A DNA stretch of 64,000 bases from Pseudomonas putida (lineage in GTDB: Bacteria > Pseudomonadota > Gammaproteobacteria > Pseudomonadales > Pseudomonadaceae). The stretch lies in contig NZ_MINI01000048.1 in assembly GCF_002906855.1 (NCBI RefSeq), positions 806,001-870,000 of the forward strand, given 5' to 3'. The translations under genes were made by a program, and so were the position numbers. The notes beneath the pieces were generated by a model. That model ran no database searches, had not been told where the DNA came from, and saw only the letters and a program-made list of their open reading frames with translations. Below, piece by piece: positions 27,015-37,070 of the stretch; the first letter of the stretch is position 1; each line of letters opens with the position of its first letter.

Positions 27015-28220
27015 ATGAGCGAGAGCGCATTCGCCGAGCGCATCGTGCACAACCTGCTCGACACCGACTTCTACAAGCTCACCATGATGCAGGGCGTGCT
27101 ACACAACTACCCAGACGCCGACGTCGAATGGGAATTCCGCTGCCGCAATGGCGAGGACCTGCGCCCCTATCTTGGCGAGATTCGCCATCAGCTCGAACTG
27201 CTCGCCGACCTGACCCTGGATGATGGGCAGCCGGTCTTCCTCGAACGCATCAGCTTCCTCAAGCCCGACTTCCTGCGCTTTCTGCGCCTGTTCCGTTTCA
27301 ACCTGCGCTATGTGCGCATCGGCATCGAGAGCGACCAGCTGTTCCTGCGCCTGAAAGGCCCCTGGCTGCACGTGATCCTGTTCGAAGTGCCGCTGTTGGC
27401 CATCATCAGCGAAGTGCGCAACCGCCACTTGCACCCGCGCATGCGCCTGGCCGATGCGCGTGATCAGCTGTACCGCAAGTTCGACTGGCTGCGCGCCCAC
27501 GCGAGCGACGACGAACTGGCCGAGCTGCAGGTGGCCGATTTCGGTACCCGCCGGCGCTTTTCCAGCCGCGTGCAAGAAGACGTGGTGCGCGTACTGCGCG
27601 ACGACTTCCCGGGCCGCTTCGTCGGCACCAGCAACGTCGACCTGGCATGGAAACTGGATATCAAGCCACTGGGCACCATGGCCCACGAGTGGATCATGGC
27701 CCACCAGCAGCTCGGCCCACGCCTGATCGACAGCCAGATCGCCGCGCTGGATTGCTGGGTCCGCGAGTACCGCGGCCTGCTCGGGATTGCCCTGACCGAC
27801 TGCATCACCATGGATGCCTTCCTCAACGATTTCGACTTGTACTTCGCCAAGCTGTTCGACGGCCTGCGCCATGACTCGGGCGAGCCGGTAGCCTGGGCGG
27901 AAAAGGCCATCGCCCATTATCAGAGGCTGGGAATCGACCCGATGACCAAGACCCTGGTGTTCTCCGATGGCCTCAACCTGACCCGCTCGCTGGAGATCTT
28001 CCGTGCCCTGCGCGGTCGCATCAACGTCAGTTTCGGCATCGGCACCAATCTCACTTGTGACATCCCCGGGGTGGCGCCAATGAACATCGTGCTTAAAATG
28101 ACCGACTGCAACGGCTCGCCGGTGGCGAAGATCTCGGACGAAGCCGCCAAGACCCAGTGCCGCGACGAGAATTTCGTCGCCTACATGCGTCACGTATTCA
28201 AAGTCCCCAGCAAGGAGTAA
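27015..28220 (+). CDS. pncB: Nicotinate phosphoribosyltransferase
   Basis: Converts nicotinate and PRPP to nicotinate mononucleotide, using ATP, in the Preiss-Handler NAD salvage path. The 401-residue length is normal. It begins with the LLDTDFYKLTMMQGVLHNYP motif (substrate loop). FGTRRRFS, VGTSNVDLAWK and LGTMAHEWIMAHQ follow; the histidine of the last is the predicted phosphorylated residue. GLRHDSGEP and SFGIGTNLTCD bind the phosphoribosyl part. ATG 27015 follows GGAGCCCC. nadE starts 3 bases after its stop, so the two form a salvage operon. Confidence 0.95.
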   Translation: MSESAFAERIVHNLLDTDFYKLTMMQGVLHNYPDADVEWEFRCRNGEDLRPYLGEIRHQLELLADLTLDDGQPVFLERISFLKPDFLRFLRLFRFNLRYVRIGIESDQLFLRLKGPWLHVILFEVPLLAIISEVRNRHLHPRMRLADARDQLYRKFDWLRAHASDDELAELQVADFGTRRRFSSRVQEDVVRVLRDDFPGRFVGTSNVDLAWKLDIKPLGTMAHEWIMAHQQLGPRLIDSQIAALDCWVREYRGLLGIALTDCITMDAFLNDFDLYFAKLFDGLRHDSGEPVAWAEKAIAHYQRLGIDPMTKTLVFSDGLNLTRSLEIFRALRGRINVSFGIGTNLTCDIPGVAPMNIVLKMTDCNGSPVAKISDEAAKTQCRDENFVAYMRHVFKVPSKE

Positions 28221-28223
28221 CCC

Positions 28224-29051
28224 ATGCAAGCGGTTCAGCAAGAGATTGCCCAGGCGCTGAAGGTTCAGCCGCCGTTCGCCGACGCCGCTGCGCTCGAGGC
28301 CGAAGTCGCCCGGCGCGTGGCGTTCATCAAGGACTGCCTGGCCAACGCCCGGCTCAAGACCCTGGTGCTGGGCATCAGTGGCGGCGTCGATTCGCTGACA
28401 GCTGCCCTGCTCGCCCAGCGCGCCGTCAACGAGCTGCGCGCCGAAACCGGCGACAAGGCCTACACCTTCATCGCCGTGCGCCTGCCGTACCAGGTGCAAC
28501 ATGACGAGCACGACGCCCAGGCCTGCCTGGAGGTGATCAAGGCCGATGAAGTGCACACCGTCGACATCGCCCCGGCCGTGCGCGCGCTGGCGGCGGAAGT
28601 GGTGGAGTTGAAGAATGGCTCGCCGACCTTGGTGGACTTCGTCGTCGGCAACGTCAAGGCACGCACGCGCATGGTTGCCCAGTACACCATCGCCGGTGCC
28701 CGCGCAGGCCTGGTGATCGGCACTGACCACGCTGCCGAGGCGGTGATGGGCTTCTTTACCAAGTTCGGTGATGGCGCTTGCGACCTGGCGCCGCTGAGCG
28801 GGCTGGTGAAGAACCAGGTGCGGGCGATTGCGCGCAGCTTCGGCGCGCCGGAGTCACTGGTGGAGAAGGTACCGACTGCGGACCTGGAAGACCTGGAGCC
28901 GGGCAAGCCGGACGAGGCGTCCCATGGCGTGACCTACCAGCAGATCGATGCCTTCCTGCATGGGCTGCCGGTGGATCAGGCAGCGTTCGACATCATCGTC
29001 GCCACCTACCGCAAGACACAGCACAAGCGCGAACTGCCGTTCGCCCCATAA
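28224..29051 (+). CDS. nadE: Ammonia-dependent NAD+ synthetase
   Basis: Amidates nicotinic acid adenine dinucleotide to NAD+ with ATP and ammonia. At 275 residues it is the short form without a glutaminase domain. The ATP-pyrophosphatase P-loop is LGISGGVDSLTAAL; VIGTDHAAEAVMGFFTKFGD is the conserved NaAD/ammonia-site segment. The start ATG follows AAGGAGTAA. It follows pncB by three bases and is followed by a REP pair. Confidence 0.95.
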   Translation: MQAVQQEIAQALKVQPPFADAAALEAEVARRVAFIKDCLANARLKTLVLGISGGVDSLTAALLAQRAVNELRAETGDKAYTFIAVRLPYQVQHDEHDAQACLEVIKADEVHTVDIAPAVRALAAEVVELKNGSPTLVDFVVGNVKARTRMVAQYTIAGARAGLVIGTDHAAEAVMGFFTKFGDGACDLAPLSGLVKNQVRAIARSFGAPESLVEKVPTADLEDLEPGKPDEASHGVTYQQIDAFLHGLPVDQAAFDIIVATYRKTQHKRELPFAP

Positions 29052-29055
29052 AAGC

Positions 29056-29122
29056 TTCGCGAGGCAAGCCCGCTCCAACAAGGGAACCAGTATCCCCTGC
29101 AGGAGCGGGCTTGCCCCGCGAA
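29056..29122. repeat. REP inverted pair after nadE
   Basis: Arms at 29056-29080 (TTCGCGAGGCAAGCCCGC and so on) and 29098-29122 are inverted copies with two mismatches. They lie between convergent nadE and azurin genes and can end both transcripts. Confidence 0.85.
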
Positions 29123-29150
29123 TAGGCCCGAGAGGCCTACACAGCTGTCA

Positions 29151-29603
29151 TTACTTGACGACGACCTTGCCCTTCATCATCGAGATGTGGCCCGGGAAGG
29201 TGCAGAAGAAGCTGTAGTCACCACCGGCTTCCAACTTGGAAGTGTCGAACTTCACTTCGGTTTCTTTTTCCGGCGCGCCGATCATCTTGGTGTGGGCGAT
29301 GATCCCGGCGTTGGCGCCGTTGATGTAGTCGTTCTCCAGGCCTTTGCTCATACCTTCGGTAGCAATGCCCTGCATGTCTGCAGTCTTGCTGATCACCAGG
29401 TTATGGCCCATGACGTTCTTCGGCAGGCTGCCGGAGTGGGTCAGTTTGACGGTGAATTCCTTGCAGCTCTTGTCGACGGTGAATTCCTTGCTGGTGTAGG
29501 ACATCTGGTCGGTCGAGTCGACGGTCACCGAACATTCGGCTGCGAAGACAGAAGCGCTGGCGAGGGTCAGCAGGGATACCGCTACAGCTTTCGCAAACAT
29601 CAT
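29151..29603 (-). CDS. azu: Azurin, periplasmic blue copper protein
   Basis: A 150-residue type-1 copper electron carrier. The signal MMFAKAVAVSLLTLASASVF ends before AAECSVTVDSTD. Copper ligands are visible: His in VMGHNLVIS, and Cys, His and Met in FCTFPGHISMMKG. The disulfide cysteines (ECSVTV and SCKEFTV) are present. It serves as electron donor in redox chains and stress response. Two adjacent ATGs are possible starts; both follow AAGGAG. Confidence 0.95.
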   Translation of the reverse strand: MMFAKAVAVSLLTLASASVFAAECSVTVDSTDQMSYTSKEFTVDKSCKEFTVKLTHSGSLPKNVMGHNLVISKTADMQGIATEGMSKGLENDYINGANAGIIAHTKMIGAPEKETEVKFDTSKLEAGGDYSFFCTFPGHISMMKGKVVVK

Positions 29604-29662
29604 GAATCTCCTTGGCAGGGTGTTATCAATCGCGAGACTGCCTGAAACCGTTCTGCCCCCTG

Positions 29663-29676
29663 CTGATATGGGTCAA
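29663..29676 (-). promoter_or_regulatory. ANR/FNR-type box upstream of azurin
   Basis: On the minus strand TTGAC-N4-ATCAG matches TTGAT-N4-ATCAA with two mismatches and sits about 66 bp before the azurin start codon. Azurin is known to respond to ANR in P. aeruginosa, so the location fits. The -10 element is not convincing. Confidence 0.45.
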
Positions 29677-29700
29677 GGGGGTGTCAAGTGGCCAGCCAGT

Positions 29701-29727
29701 TGAATTGTTCAATGGATTGTATACAAC
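29701..29727. promoter_or_regulatory. Two adjacent dyads in the azurin/LOG intergenic region
   Basis: TTGAA-TTG-TTCAA at 29701-29713 and the perfect 10-base palindrome TTGTATACAA at 29718-29727. The second looks like a GntR-type operator core. No regulator gene is adjacent, so the assignment is tentative. Confidence 0.35.
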
Positions 29728-29794
29728 CAATCTAAGGGCACATCATGCCCTTTTAATAGACGATGGGACAACCTCTCATTTAGGAGCAACCGCA

Positions 29795-29884
29795 ATGTCC
29801 CTCGCAAGTTTCATGAACAGCCTGCTCGCCGCCTACGCCCACGGGGCCACGGGTGCCAGCTGTGAATTCTCCCGCCCCGAGTAA
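29795..29884 (+). CDS. Possible 29-residue small protein
   Basis: Starts MSLASFMNSLLAAYAHGATG and ends ASCEFSRPE. It has TAGGAG eight bases before the ATG, a good ribosome-binding site, and lies 64 bases before the LOG-family gene on the same strand. The first half is an amphipathic helix candidate and there is one cysteine. I recognise no family. It may be a real small protein or a leader peptide for the next gene. Confidence 0.4.
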   Translation: MSLASFMNSLLAAYAHGATGASCEFSRPE

Positions 29885-29948
29885 AACCGGCATTGGAGAC
29901 GTCAGACTATTCGCTTTACCCTGTCAGCGATATGACTGGAGAAGCACG

Positions 29949-30536
29949 ATGTCTGTACGTTCCGTTTGTGTGTTCTGTGGCGCCAGTATCGGCGCCAACC
30001 CCGCCTACCGTGAAGCGGCCGTTGCGCTTGGCCAGGCCATTGCCCGCCGCGGCCTGACCCTGGTTTATGGCGGAGGTGTGGTCGGCCTGATGGGCACCGT
30101 CGCCGATGCGGCCATGGCCGCCGGCGGCGAAGTGATCGGGGTCATTCCCGAAAGCCTGATGAATGCCGAGATCGGCCATAAAGGCCTGAGCCGGCTGGAA
30201 GTGGTCGACGGCATGCATGCGCGCAAGGCGCGCATGGCCGAGCTGAGCGATGCCTTCATTGCCCTGCCGGGTGGCCTGGGTACGCTGGAAGAGCTGTTCG
30301 AGGTGTGGACCTGGGGGCAACTGGGCTATCACGCCAAGCCACTGGGGCTGCTCGATGTGAATGGCTTCTACGAGAAGCTGGGCGGGTTCCTCGACCATAT
30401 CGTCGAAGAAGGCTTCGTGCGGCCGCAGCATCGGGCCATGTTGCTGCTGGCGCAGCAGGCAGATGAACTGCTGGACGGGATGGAACGGTTCGAGTCGCCG
30501 GTACTGCCCAAGTGGGTCGACAAGAAGCCTGACTGA
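29949..30536 (+). CDS. LOG-family (cytokinin riboside 5'-monophosphate phosphoribohydrolase-type) protein
   Basis: A 195-residue Rossmann-fold enzyme. It has VCVFCGASIGANPAYREAA at the start, the glycine loop LVYGGGVVGLMGTVADAA, and the hallmark PGGLGTLEELFEVWTW. LOG proteins cleave nucleoside 5'-monophosphates (AMP or cytokinin ribotides) to base and ribose phosphate; older annotations call them lysine decarboxylases, which they are not. The ATG 29949 has a weak upstream AGAAG; the longer frame from 29853 overlaps the small ORF region and lacks support. Confidence 0.9.
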   Translation: MSVRSVCVFCGASIGANPAYREAAVALGQAIARRGLTLVYGGGVVGLMGTVADAAMAAGGEVIGVIPESLMNAEIGHKGLSRLEVVDGMHARKARMAELSDAFIALPGGLGTLEELFEVWTWGQLGYHAKPLGLLDVNGFYEKLGGFLDHIVEEGFVRPQHRAMLLLAQQADELLDGMERFESPVLPKWVDKKPD

Positions 30537-30547
30537 TCCGAGATATT

Positions 30548-30564
30548 GGGCTGCTTTGCAGCCC
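30548..30564. repeat. Small hairpin, second copy of GGGCTGC-TTT-GCAGCCC
   Basis: Identical to 2416-2432 and again placed directly before a REP-type palindrome. Confidence 0.6.
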
Positions 30565-30655
30565 TTTCGCGACACAAGGCCGCCCCCACACAGCACTGCG
30601 TACGCCGATCAATGCGGGAGCGGCCTTGTGTCGCGAAAGGACCGCAAAGCGGTCC
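30564..30655. repeat. REP-like inverted repeat with a trailing hairpin
   Basis: Perfect 20-base arms at 30564-30583 and 30620-30639 (CTTTCGCGACACAAGGCCGC and its complement) separated by 36 bases, then a 7-bp hairpin GGACCGC-AAA-GCGGTCC at 30639-30655. It lies between the convergent LOG and ygiQ genes. The arms differ from the common TGTAGGAGC type and form a second REP class in this window. Confidence 0.85.
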
Positions 30656-30668
30656 CAAAAGGGGGCAG

Positions 30669-32972
<2,304 letters not shown>

Positions 32973-33076
32973 GTCAGTGACCGGTTCTGGTGTGCAGGGA
33001 AATCGCGGGCGCGGAATATAGCACAAATTTTGATCAAATCCGACGGTGGTTGTCGGATTCATGTGAGGCCAGTGGC

Positions 33077-34474
33077 TTATTCGTCGTCGTCGAAGTTGTA
33101 CATGCCCGGCGCGAGATTCTCGAAGCGGGTGTACTTGCCGATGAACGCCAGGCGCACGAAACCGATGGGGCCGTTACGCTGTTTACCGATGATGATTTCG
33201 GCCACGCCCTTGTGCTCGGTCTCGGGGTGGTACACCTCGTCGCGGTACACGAACATGATCACGTCGGCGTCCTGCTCGATTGCACCGGATTCACGCAAGT
33301 CGGAGTTCACCGGGCGTTTGTTCGGCCGCTGTTCCAGGGAGCGGTTCAGCTGCGACAGGGCGATTACCGGGCAGTTGAATTCCTTGGCCAGGGCCTTGAG
33401 GGAACGGGAGATTTCGGAAATCTCGTTGGTCCGGTTGTCACCGGCCGAACCTGGAATCTGCATCAGCTGCAGGTAGTCGACCATGATCATGCCGATTTCT
33501 CCGTGCTCACGGGCCAGACGGCGGGTACGCGCACGCATTTCGGAAGGGCTGATGCCGGCGGTATCGTCGATGAACAGCTTGCGGTCGTTGAGCAGGTTGA
33601 CTGCCGAAGTCAGGCGCGGCCAGTCGTCGTCATCCAGCTGACCTGAACGCACCTTGGTCTGGTCGATGCGCCCCAGCGACGAAAGCATACGCATGATCAG
33701 CGATTCACCTGGCATCTCGAGGGAGAACACCAGCACCGCCTTTTCGCTGCGCAGCACGGCATTTTCCACCAGGTTCATGGCGAAAGTGGTCTTACCCATC
33801 GACGGACGGCCGGCGACGATGATCAGGTCGGCCGCCTGCAGGCCGCTGGTCTTCTCGTCCAGGTCGGTGAAGCCAGTGGACACGCCCGTGATGTCACTGT
33901 CGGAGTTGAACAGCGTATCGATGCGGTCGATGGCCATGGTCAACAGTTCGTTGACGCCCACCGGGCCGCCAGTTTTCGGCCGCGCTTCGGCGATCTGGAA
34001 GATCTGCCGCTCGGCATCGTCGAGGATTTCTGCAGCGCCACGCCCTTGCGGATTGAAGGCGTTGTCGGCGATGTCGGTGCTGATGCTGATCAGTTGGCGC
34101 AGCGTGGCCCGTTCGCGAATGATCGCGGCGTAGGCCTTGATGTTGGCCACCGACGGGGTGTTCTTGGCCAATTCGGCCAGGTAAGCCAGGCCGCCGACCT
34201 GCGAGGAGACGCCTTCCTTGTCCAGCTGCTCGTGCAGGGTCACCACGTCGAATGGCTGGTTGGCGTCGGCCAACTTGTGCACGGCACGGAAGATCAGGCG
34301 GTGGTCATGCCGGTAGAAATCGCCATCCGACACCTGGTCCAGCACCCGCTCCCAGGCATTGTTGTCCAGCATCAGGCCACCGAGCACGGCCTGTTCGGCC
34401 TCAATGGAATGCGGCGGCACCTTCAGGGCAGCGGTTTGCAGGTCGAGCTGTTCGGAGTTGGTGATCTCGTTCAT
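33077..34474 (-). CDS. dnaB: Replicative DNA helicase DnaB
   Basis: Hexameric 5'-3' helicase that unwinds DNA at the replication fork. The 465-residue length is usual. The N-terminal domain starts after a 20-residue leader with VPPHSIEAEQAVLGGLMLDN. The RecA-like motor holds Walker A AGRPSMGKTTFAMNL, Walker B MIMVDYLQLMQ, and the arginine-finger region ALSQLNRSLEQRPNKRP. No intein is visible in Walker A or the H4 motif, both common intein sites. It follows the rplI operon on the same strand, behind a terminator. Confidence 0.97.
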   Translation of the reverse strand: MNEITNSEQLDLQTAALKVPPHSIEAEQAVLGGLMLDNNAWERVLDQVSDGDFYRHDHRLIFRAVHKLADANQPFDVVTLHEQLDKEGVSSQVGGLAYLAELAKNTPSVANIKAYAAIIRERATLRQLISISTDIADNAFNPQGRGAAEILDDAERQIFQIAEARPKTGGPVGVNELLTMAIDRIDTLFNSDSDITGVSTGFTDLDEKTSGLQAADLIIVAGRPSMGKTTFAMNLVENAVLRSEKAVLVFSLEMPGESLIMRMLSSLGRIDQTKVRSGQLDDDDWPRLTSAVNLLNDRKLFIDDTAGISPSEMRARTRRLAREHGEIGMIMVDYLQLMQIPGSAGDNRTNEISEISRSLKALAKEFNCPVIALSQLNRSLEQRPNKRPVNSDLRESGAIEQDADVIMFVYRDEVYHPETEHKGVAEIIIGKQRNGPIGFVRLAFIGKYTRFENLAPGMYNFDDDE

Positions 34475-34495
34475 GGCCACGAAAGAATTCTTGAG

Positions 34496-34541
34496 GATGA
34501 AAAAGACAAAGGGCACGGCCTGAATGAACAGGACCGTGCCC
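34496..34541 (-). terminator. Rho-independent terminator after rplI
   Basis: On the minus strand GGGCACGGTCCTG and CAGGCCGTGCCC pair around a 6-base loop (34511-34541), followed by TTTGTCTTTTT. It ends the rpsF-rplI operon before dnaB. Confidence 0.8.
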
Positions 34542-34585
34542 GATGTTAACCGGCTATCCCGTGAGGGACCACCAGTCAGCGCAGC

Positions 34586-35032
34586 TTAAGCAGCTACGAC
34601 GACCACACGTACGGTGGCTTCAACGTCGCTGTGCAGGTGCACGGCTACGTCGTATTCGCCAACCTGACGGATGGTGCCGTTCGGCAGACGAACTTCAGCT
34701 TTAGCCACTTCAACGCCGGAGGCGGTCAGGGCGTCAGCGATGTCGTGGGTGCCGATCGAACCGAACAGCTTGCCTTCGTCGCCAGCGGTGGCAGTGATGG
34801 TCACTTCCAGCTCGGCCAGTTGGGCAGCACGGCTTTCAGCCGAAGCTTTACGGTCAGCAGCTGCTTTTTCCAGCTCGGCGCGACGCTCTTCGAACGCAGC
34901 CAGGTTGGCGGCGTTGGCGACGGTGGCCTTGCCGAATGGCAGCAGGAAGTTACGGCCGTAACCAGCCTTAACTTTAACTTTGTCGCCCAGGTTGCCCAGG
35001 TTAGCGACTTTTTCCAGCAGGATCAGTTCCAT
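34586..35032 (-). CDS. rplI: 50S ribosomal protein L9
   Basis: A 148-residue two-domain L9. The N-terminal rRNA-binding part MELILLEKVANLGNLGDKVK and GYGRNFLLPFGKA is followed by the long alanine-rich connecting helix (residues 40-75) and the C-terminal domain (LFGSIGTHDIADAL; LPNGTIRQVGEYDVAVHLH). It is the last gene of the rpsF operon. Confidence 0.98.
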   Translation of the reverse strand: MELILLEKVANLGNLGDKVKVKAGYGRNFLLPFGKATVANAANLAAFEERRAELEKAAADRKASAESRAAQLAELEVTITATAGDEGKLFGSIGTHDIADALTASGVEVAKAEVRLPNGTIRQVGEYDVAVHLHSDVEATVRVVVVAA

Positions 35033-35052
35033 TTGGTAAAACCTCTTAACTT

Positions 35053-35916
35053 TTAACCTTCACCGTTCGCGGAGTCTTTCCCCGGAGGGGACTTGCGACC
35101 GCGAAAATCAATCAGGCTGTCGACAATGGCCAGGACCATCAGCAACGGGTAGATCAGCTGCATGATCAGCGGCAACGTCACGTACATGCCCACCAGCCAG
35201 AAACCGGCCAGTCGCCCCTGTGCCACAAGGCCGTGCATCAAGGCGATGCCAGCCAGCACCAGTACCAGGCTCGACGCCGATGCCAGGATGATGAACTGCG
35301 ACCCGATAAACGGAGCCACCACCATCACTGCCACCAAGACCGCCATGGTCTGTTTCGGCAACCTCAGTTCGCGAAACTCGCGACCGAAGCCTCCAGGGTT
35401 GTACAACGCTGCCTGCCAATAACGCGCCAGCACCAAGGCCAACACGCTGAACAATTGCACCGTCACTGCTGTGGAAGCGACCAGCACAGGGCGGATCAGC
35501 TCACCGGAGAGCACCGGCTCGCCTTCGATTTTCGGCATGGCTTCGGCAAACGCCTTGGCCAGCACATCGAAGGTCTGCGCCAGGGCCATGTCGAGCACGA
35601 GGCTGAAAACCACGGCGAACACGGCACTGGCGACCAGCACACGGCTCCAGGGATGCTCGGCGCGCAACAGCGCGGCCAGGCCCAGGGCACCGGCAATCAC
35701 CAGGAAGGTGATCGGATCGCCCATGAACCACACGGCCAGCCCGGCCAGCAGGCCGCCGGCGATGACCGTTGAAGCATCCTTGAACCCACGCCGCAGCAGC
35801 ACAAGGCTGCCGGCAGCGGCACTCAACCAGAACAGCAGCGGCAGTACCGCGCTGATGACCACCACCAGGGTGGCCTGCACACGACCGCGCATGATGAAAC
35901 TTGCTAACGCTCGCAT
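35053..35916 (-). CDS. DUF2232 (YybS-like) membrane protein in the S6-S18-L9 operon
   Basis: A 287-residue integral membrane protein with about eight helices (for example LVVVISAVLPLLFWLSAAAG and LVLVLAGIALMHGLVAQG). The C-terminal tail is charged (DFRGRKSPPGKDSANGEG). Its place between rpsR and rplI is conserved in Pseudomonas. The function is unknown; YybS-like proteins have been noted near ribosomal and dnaB genes in other bacteria. Confidence 0.8.
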   Translation of the reverse strand: MRALASFIMRGRVQATLVVVISAVLPLLFWLSAAAGSLVLLRRGFKDASTVIAGGLLAGLAVWFMGDPITFLVIAGALGLAALLRAEHPWSRVLVASAVFAVVFSLVLDMALAQTFDVLAKAFAEAMPKIEGEPVLSGELIRPVLVASTAVTVQLFSVLALVLARYWQAALYNPGGFGREFRELRLPKQTMAVLVAVMVVAPFIGSQFIILASASSLVLVLAGIALMHGLVAQGRLAGFWLVGMYVTLPLIMQLIYPLLMVLAIVDSLIDFRGRKSPPGKDSANGEG

Positions 35917-35949
35917 GCTAATCCCTTACTGCTTGTCGACGACCCGGTC

Positions 35950-36180
35950 TCAGCGGCCGTGGCTGTCGGTGTAGGGCAGCAGGGCCAGGAAGCGGGCGCG
36001 CTTGATAGCGGTAGCCAGCTGACGCTGATAACGAGCTTTGGTACCGGTGATACGGCTTGGAACGATCTTGCCGGTTTCGGATACGTAAGCTTTCAGGGTG
36101 TTGAGATCTTTGAAGTCGATCTCTTTCACGTCTTCAGCAGTGAAGCGGCAGAATTTACGACGACGGAAGAAACGTGCCAT
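35950..36180 (-). CDS. rpsR: 30S ribosomal protein S18
   Basis: A 76-residue S18: MARFFRRRKFCRFTAEDV, then IDFKDLNTLKAYVSETGKIV and the conserved RITGTKARYQRQLATAIKRA. It binds next to S6 on the platform of the 30S subunit. The start follows AGAGGAGCC. Confidence 0.98.
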   Translation of the reverse strand: MARFFRRRKFCRFTAEDVKEIDFKDLNTLKAYVSETGKIVPSRITGTKARYQRQLATAIKRARFLALLPYTDSHGR

Positions 36181-36208
36181 TTAATAGGCTCCTCTAAAGG
36201 TCCGTGGA

Positions 36209-36634
36209 TTACTCGTCAGCGTTATCGCTGGAGTCGCTGTCATTGCTGTCGTCGCCGTCGGCGGATTCAGCATGCTCAGGACGCTCACGACGCTCACGGC
36301 GCTCGCTGCGGTTTTCTTCAGCCTTCAGCATCTCGGACTGGCCGGTTACGGCTTCGTCGCGACGAATGACGAGGTTACGGATAACGGCATCGTTGTAGCG
36401 GAAGTTGTCTTCCAGCTCGGCCAGGGCCTTGCCGGTGCACTCAACGTTCAGCATCACGTAGTGAGCCTTGTGAACATTGTTGATTGCGTAGGCCAGTTGA
36501 CGACGGCCCCAGTCTTCCAGGCGGTGGATCTTGCCGCCATCTTCTTCGATCAGCTTGGTGTAACGCTCAACCATGCCGCCGACTTGCTCGCTCTGGTCCG
36601 GGTGAACCAGGAAGATGATTTCGTAATGACGCAT
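36209..36634 (-). CDS. rpsF: 30S ribosomal protein S6 with a long acidic tail
   Basis: A 141-residue S6: MRHYEIIFLVHPDQSEQV at the start and DWGRRQLAYAINNVHKAHYV in the core. After about residue 105 there is a basic stretch (ENRSERRERRERPEH) and then a serine/aspartate tail (ADGDDSNDSDSSDNADE). E. coli S6 has a shorter C-terminus to which RimK adds glutamates; the long pre-made acidic tail here is unusual in composition though tails of this kind occur in Pseudomonas. It leads the operon rpsF-rpsR-DUF2232-rplI. Confidence 0.97.
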   Translation of the reverse strand: MRHYEIIFLVHPDQSEQVGGMVERYTKLIEEDGGKIHRLEDWGRRQLAYAINNVHKAHYVMLNVECTGKALAELEDNFRYNDAVIRNLVIRRDEAVTGQSEMLKAEENRSERRERRERPEHAESADGDDSNDSDSSDNADE

Positions 36635-36754
36635 GAATGCTCCTTACGGGTTAGTAGTCTGCCAGCGTATCTGGTCAGACAAGGAGTGAATGACACTGTA
36701 TGTCTTGCACGGAGGGGAGGCACATAGGCGCCTGCCAGCTCGGCAAGGGGCGCA

Positions 36755-36783
36755 ATTGTAGAGAAGGCGGGACGTACAAGCAA
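36755..36783 (-). promoter_or_regulatory. Sigma-70 promoter of the rpsF operon
   Basis: On the minus strand TTGCTT, a 17-base spacer, and TACAAT, followed by a GC-rich discriminator (TGCGCCCC) typical of stringently controlled ribosomal promoters. It lies about 115 bases before rpsF. Confidence 0.7.
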
Positions 36784-36866
36784 GGTGATTGGTGATTATT
36801 TGAACAGCCGGAAACATATTCGCAGGCTACCGACCCTTTCGCGGGACAAGCCCGCTCCTACACGAT

Positions 36867-36969
36867 TGAACTGCGCCCCATTTGTTGGACAGTCTGTGAT
36901 TAGGCTGCTGCAGCCTGACTCCTGTATGCCACGGGAGTCAGGCCGCCCAGCCCCATCTTGATTCGATCA
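36867..36969 (-). pseudogene. C-terminal fragment of an IS3-family OrfB transposase
   Basis: About 21 codons on the minus strand ending RIKMGLGGLTPVAYRSQAAA and a stop. The DDE catalytic region is absent. Confidence 0.65.
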
Positions 36970-37070
36970 GAAAGGCATGGATGGCTGAAAGTTTGAACTG
37001 CTTGGTGTGCTTGCTCACGTAAAACGCCCCTGAGGTTGGATTTTTTGTCCAACATCAGGGGCGCAGTTCA
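36867..37070 (-). mobile_element. Decayed IS3-family element (internal deletion)
   Basis: A 204-base element with imperfect 25-base terminal inverted repeats (left TGAACTGCGCCCCATTTG, right ending GGGGCGCAGTTCA) and a direct duplication CGAT at 36863-36866 and 37071-37074. On the minus strand it starts with what looks like the first codons of an IS3 OrfA (GTGAGCAAGCAC, V/M-SKHTKQFKLSAIHAFL). It then jumps to the end of an OrfB integrase (RIKMGLGGLTPVAYRSQ, close to the usual GLSPVQYR ending). Everything between is deleted, so it cannot encode transposase and behaves as a non-autonomous remnant. Confidence 0.8.

Noticed and set aside
29853..30536. Longer LOG-family protein starting at 29853
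   Set aside because: The extra 32 residues do not match the family and overlap the small ORF; the frame at 29949 begins with the conserved VCVFCG region.
33077..34474. Intein in DnaB
   Set aside because: The Walker A and downstream motifs are uninterrupted and the length is normal.
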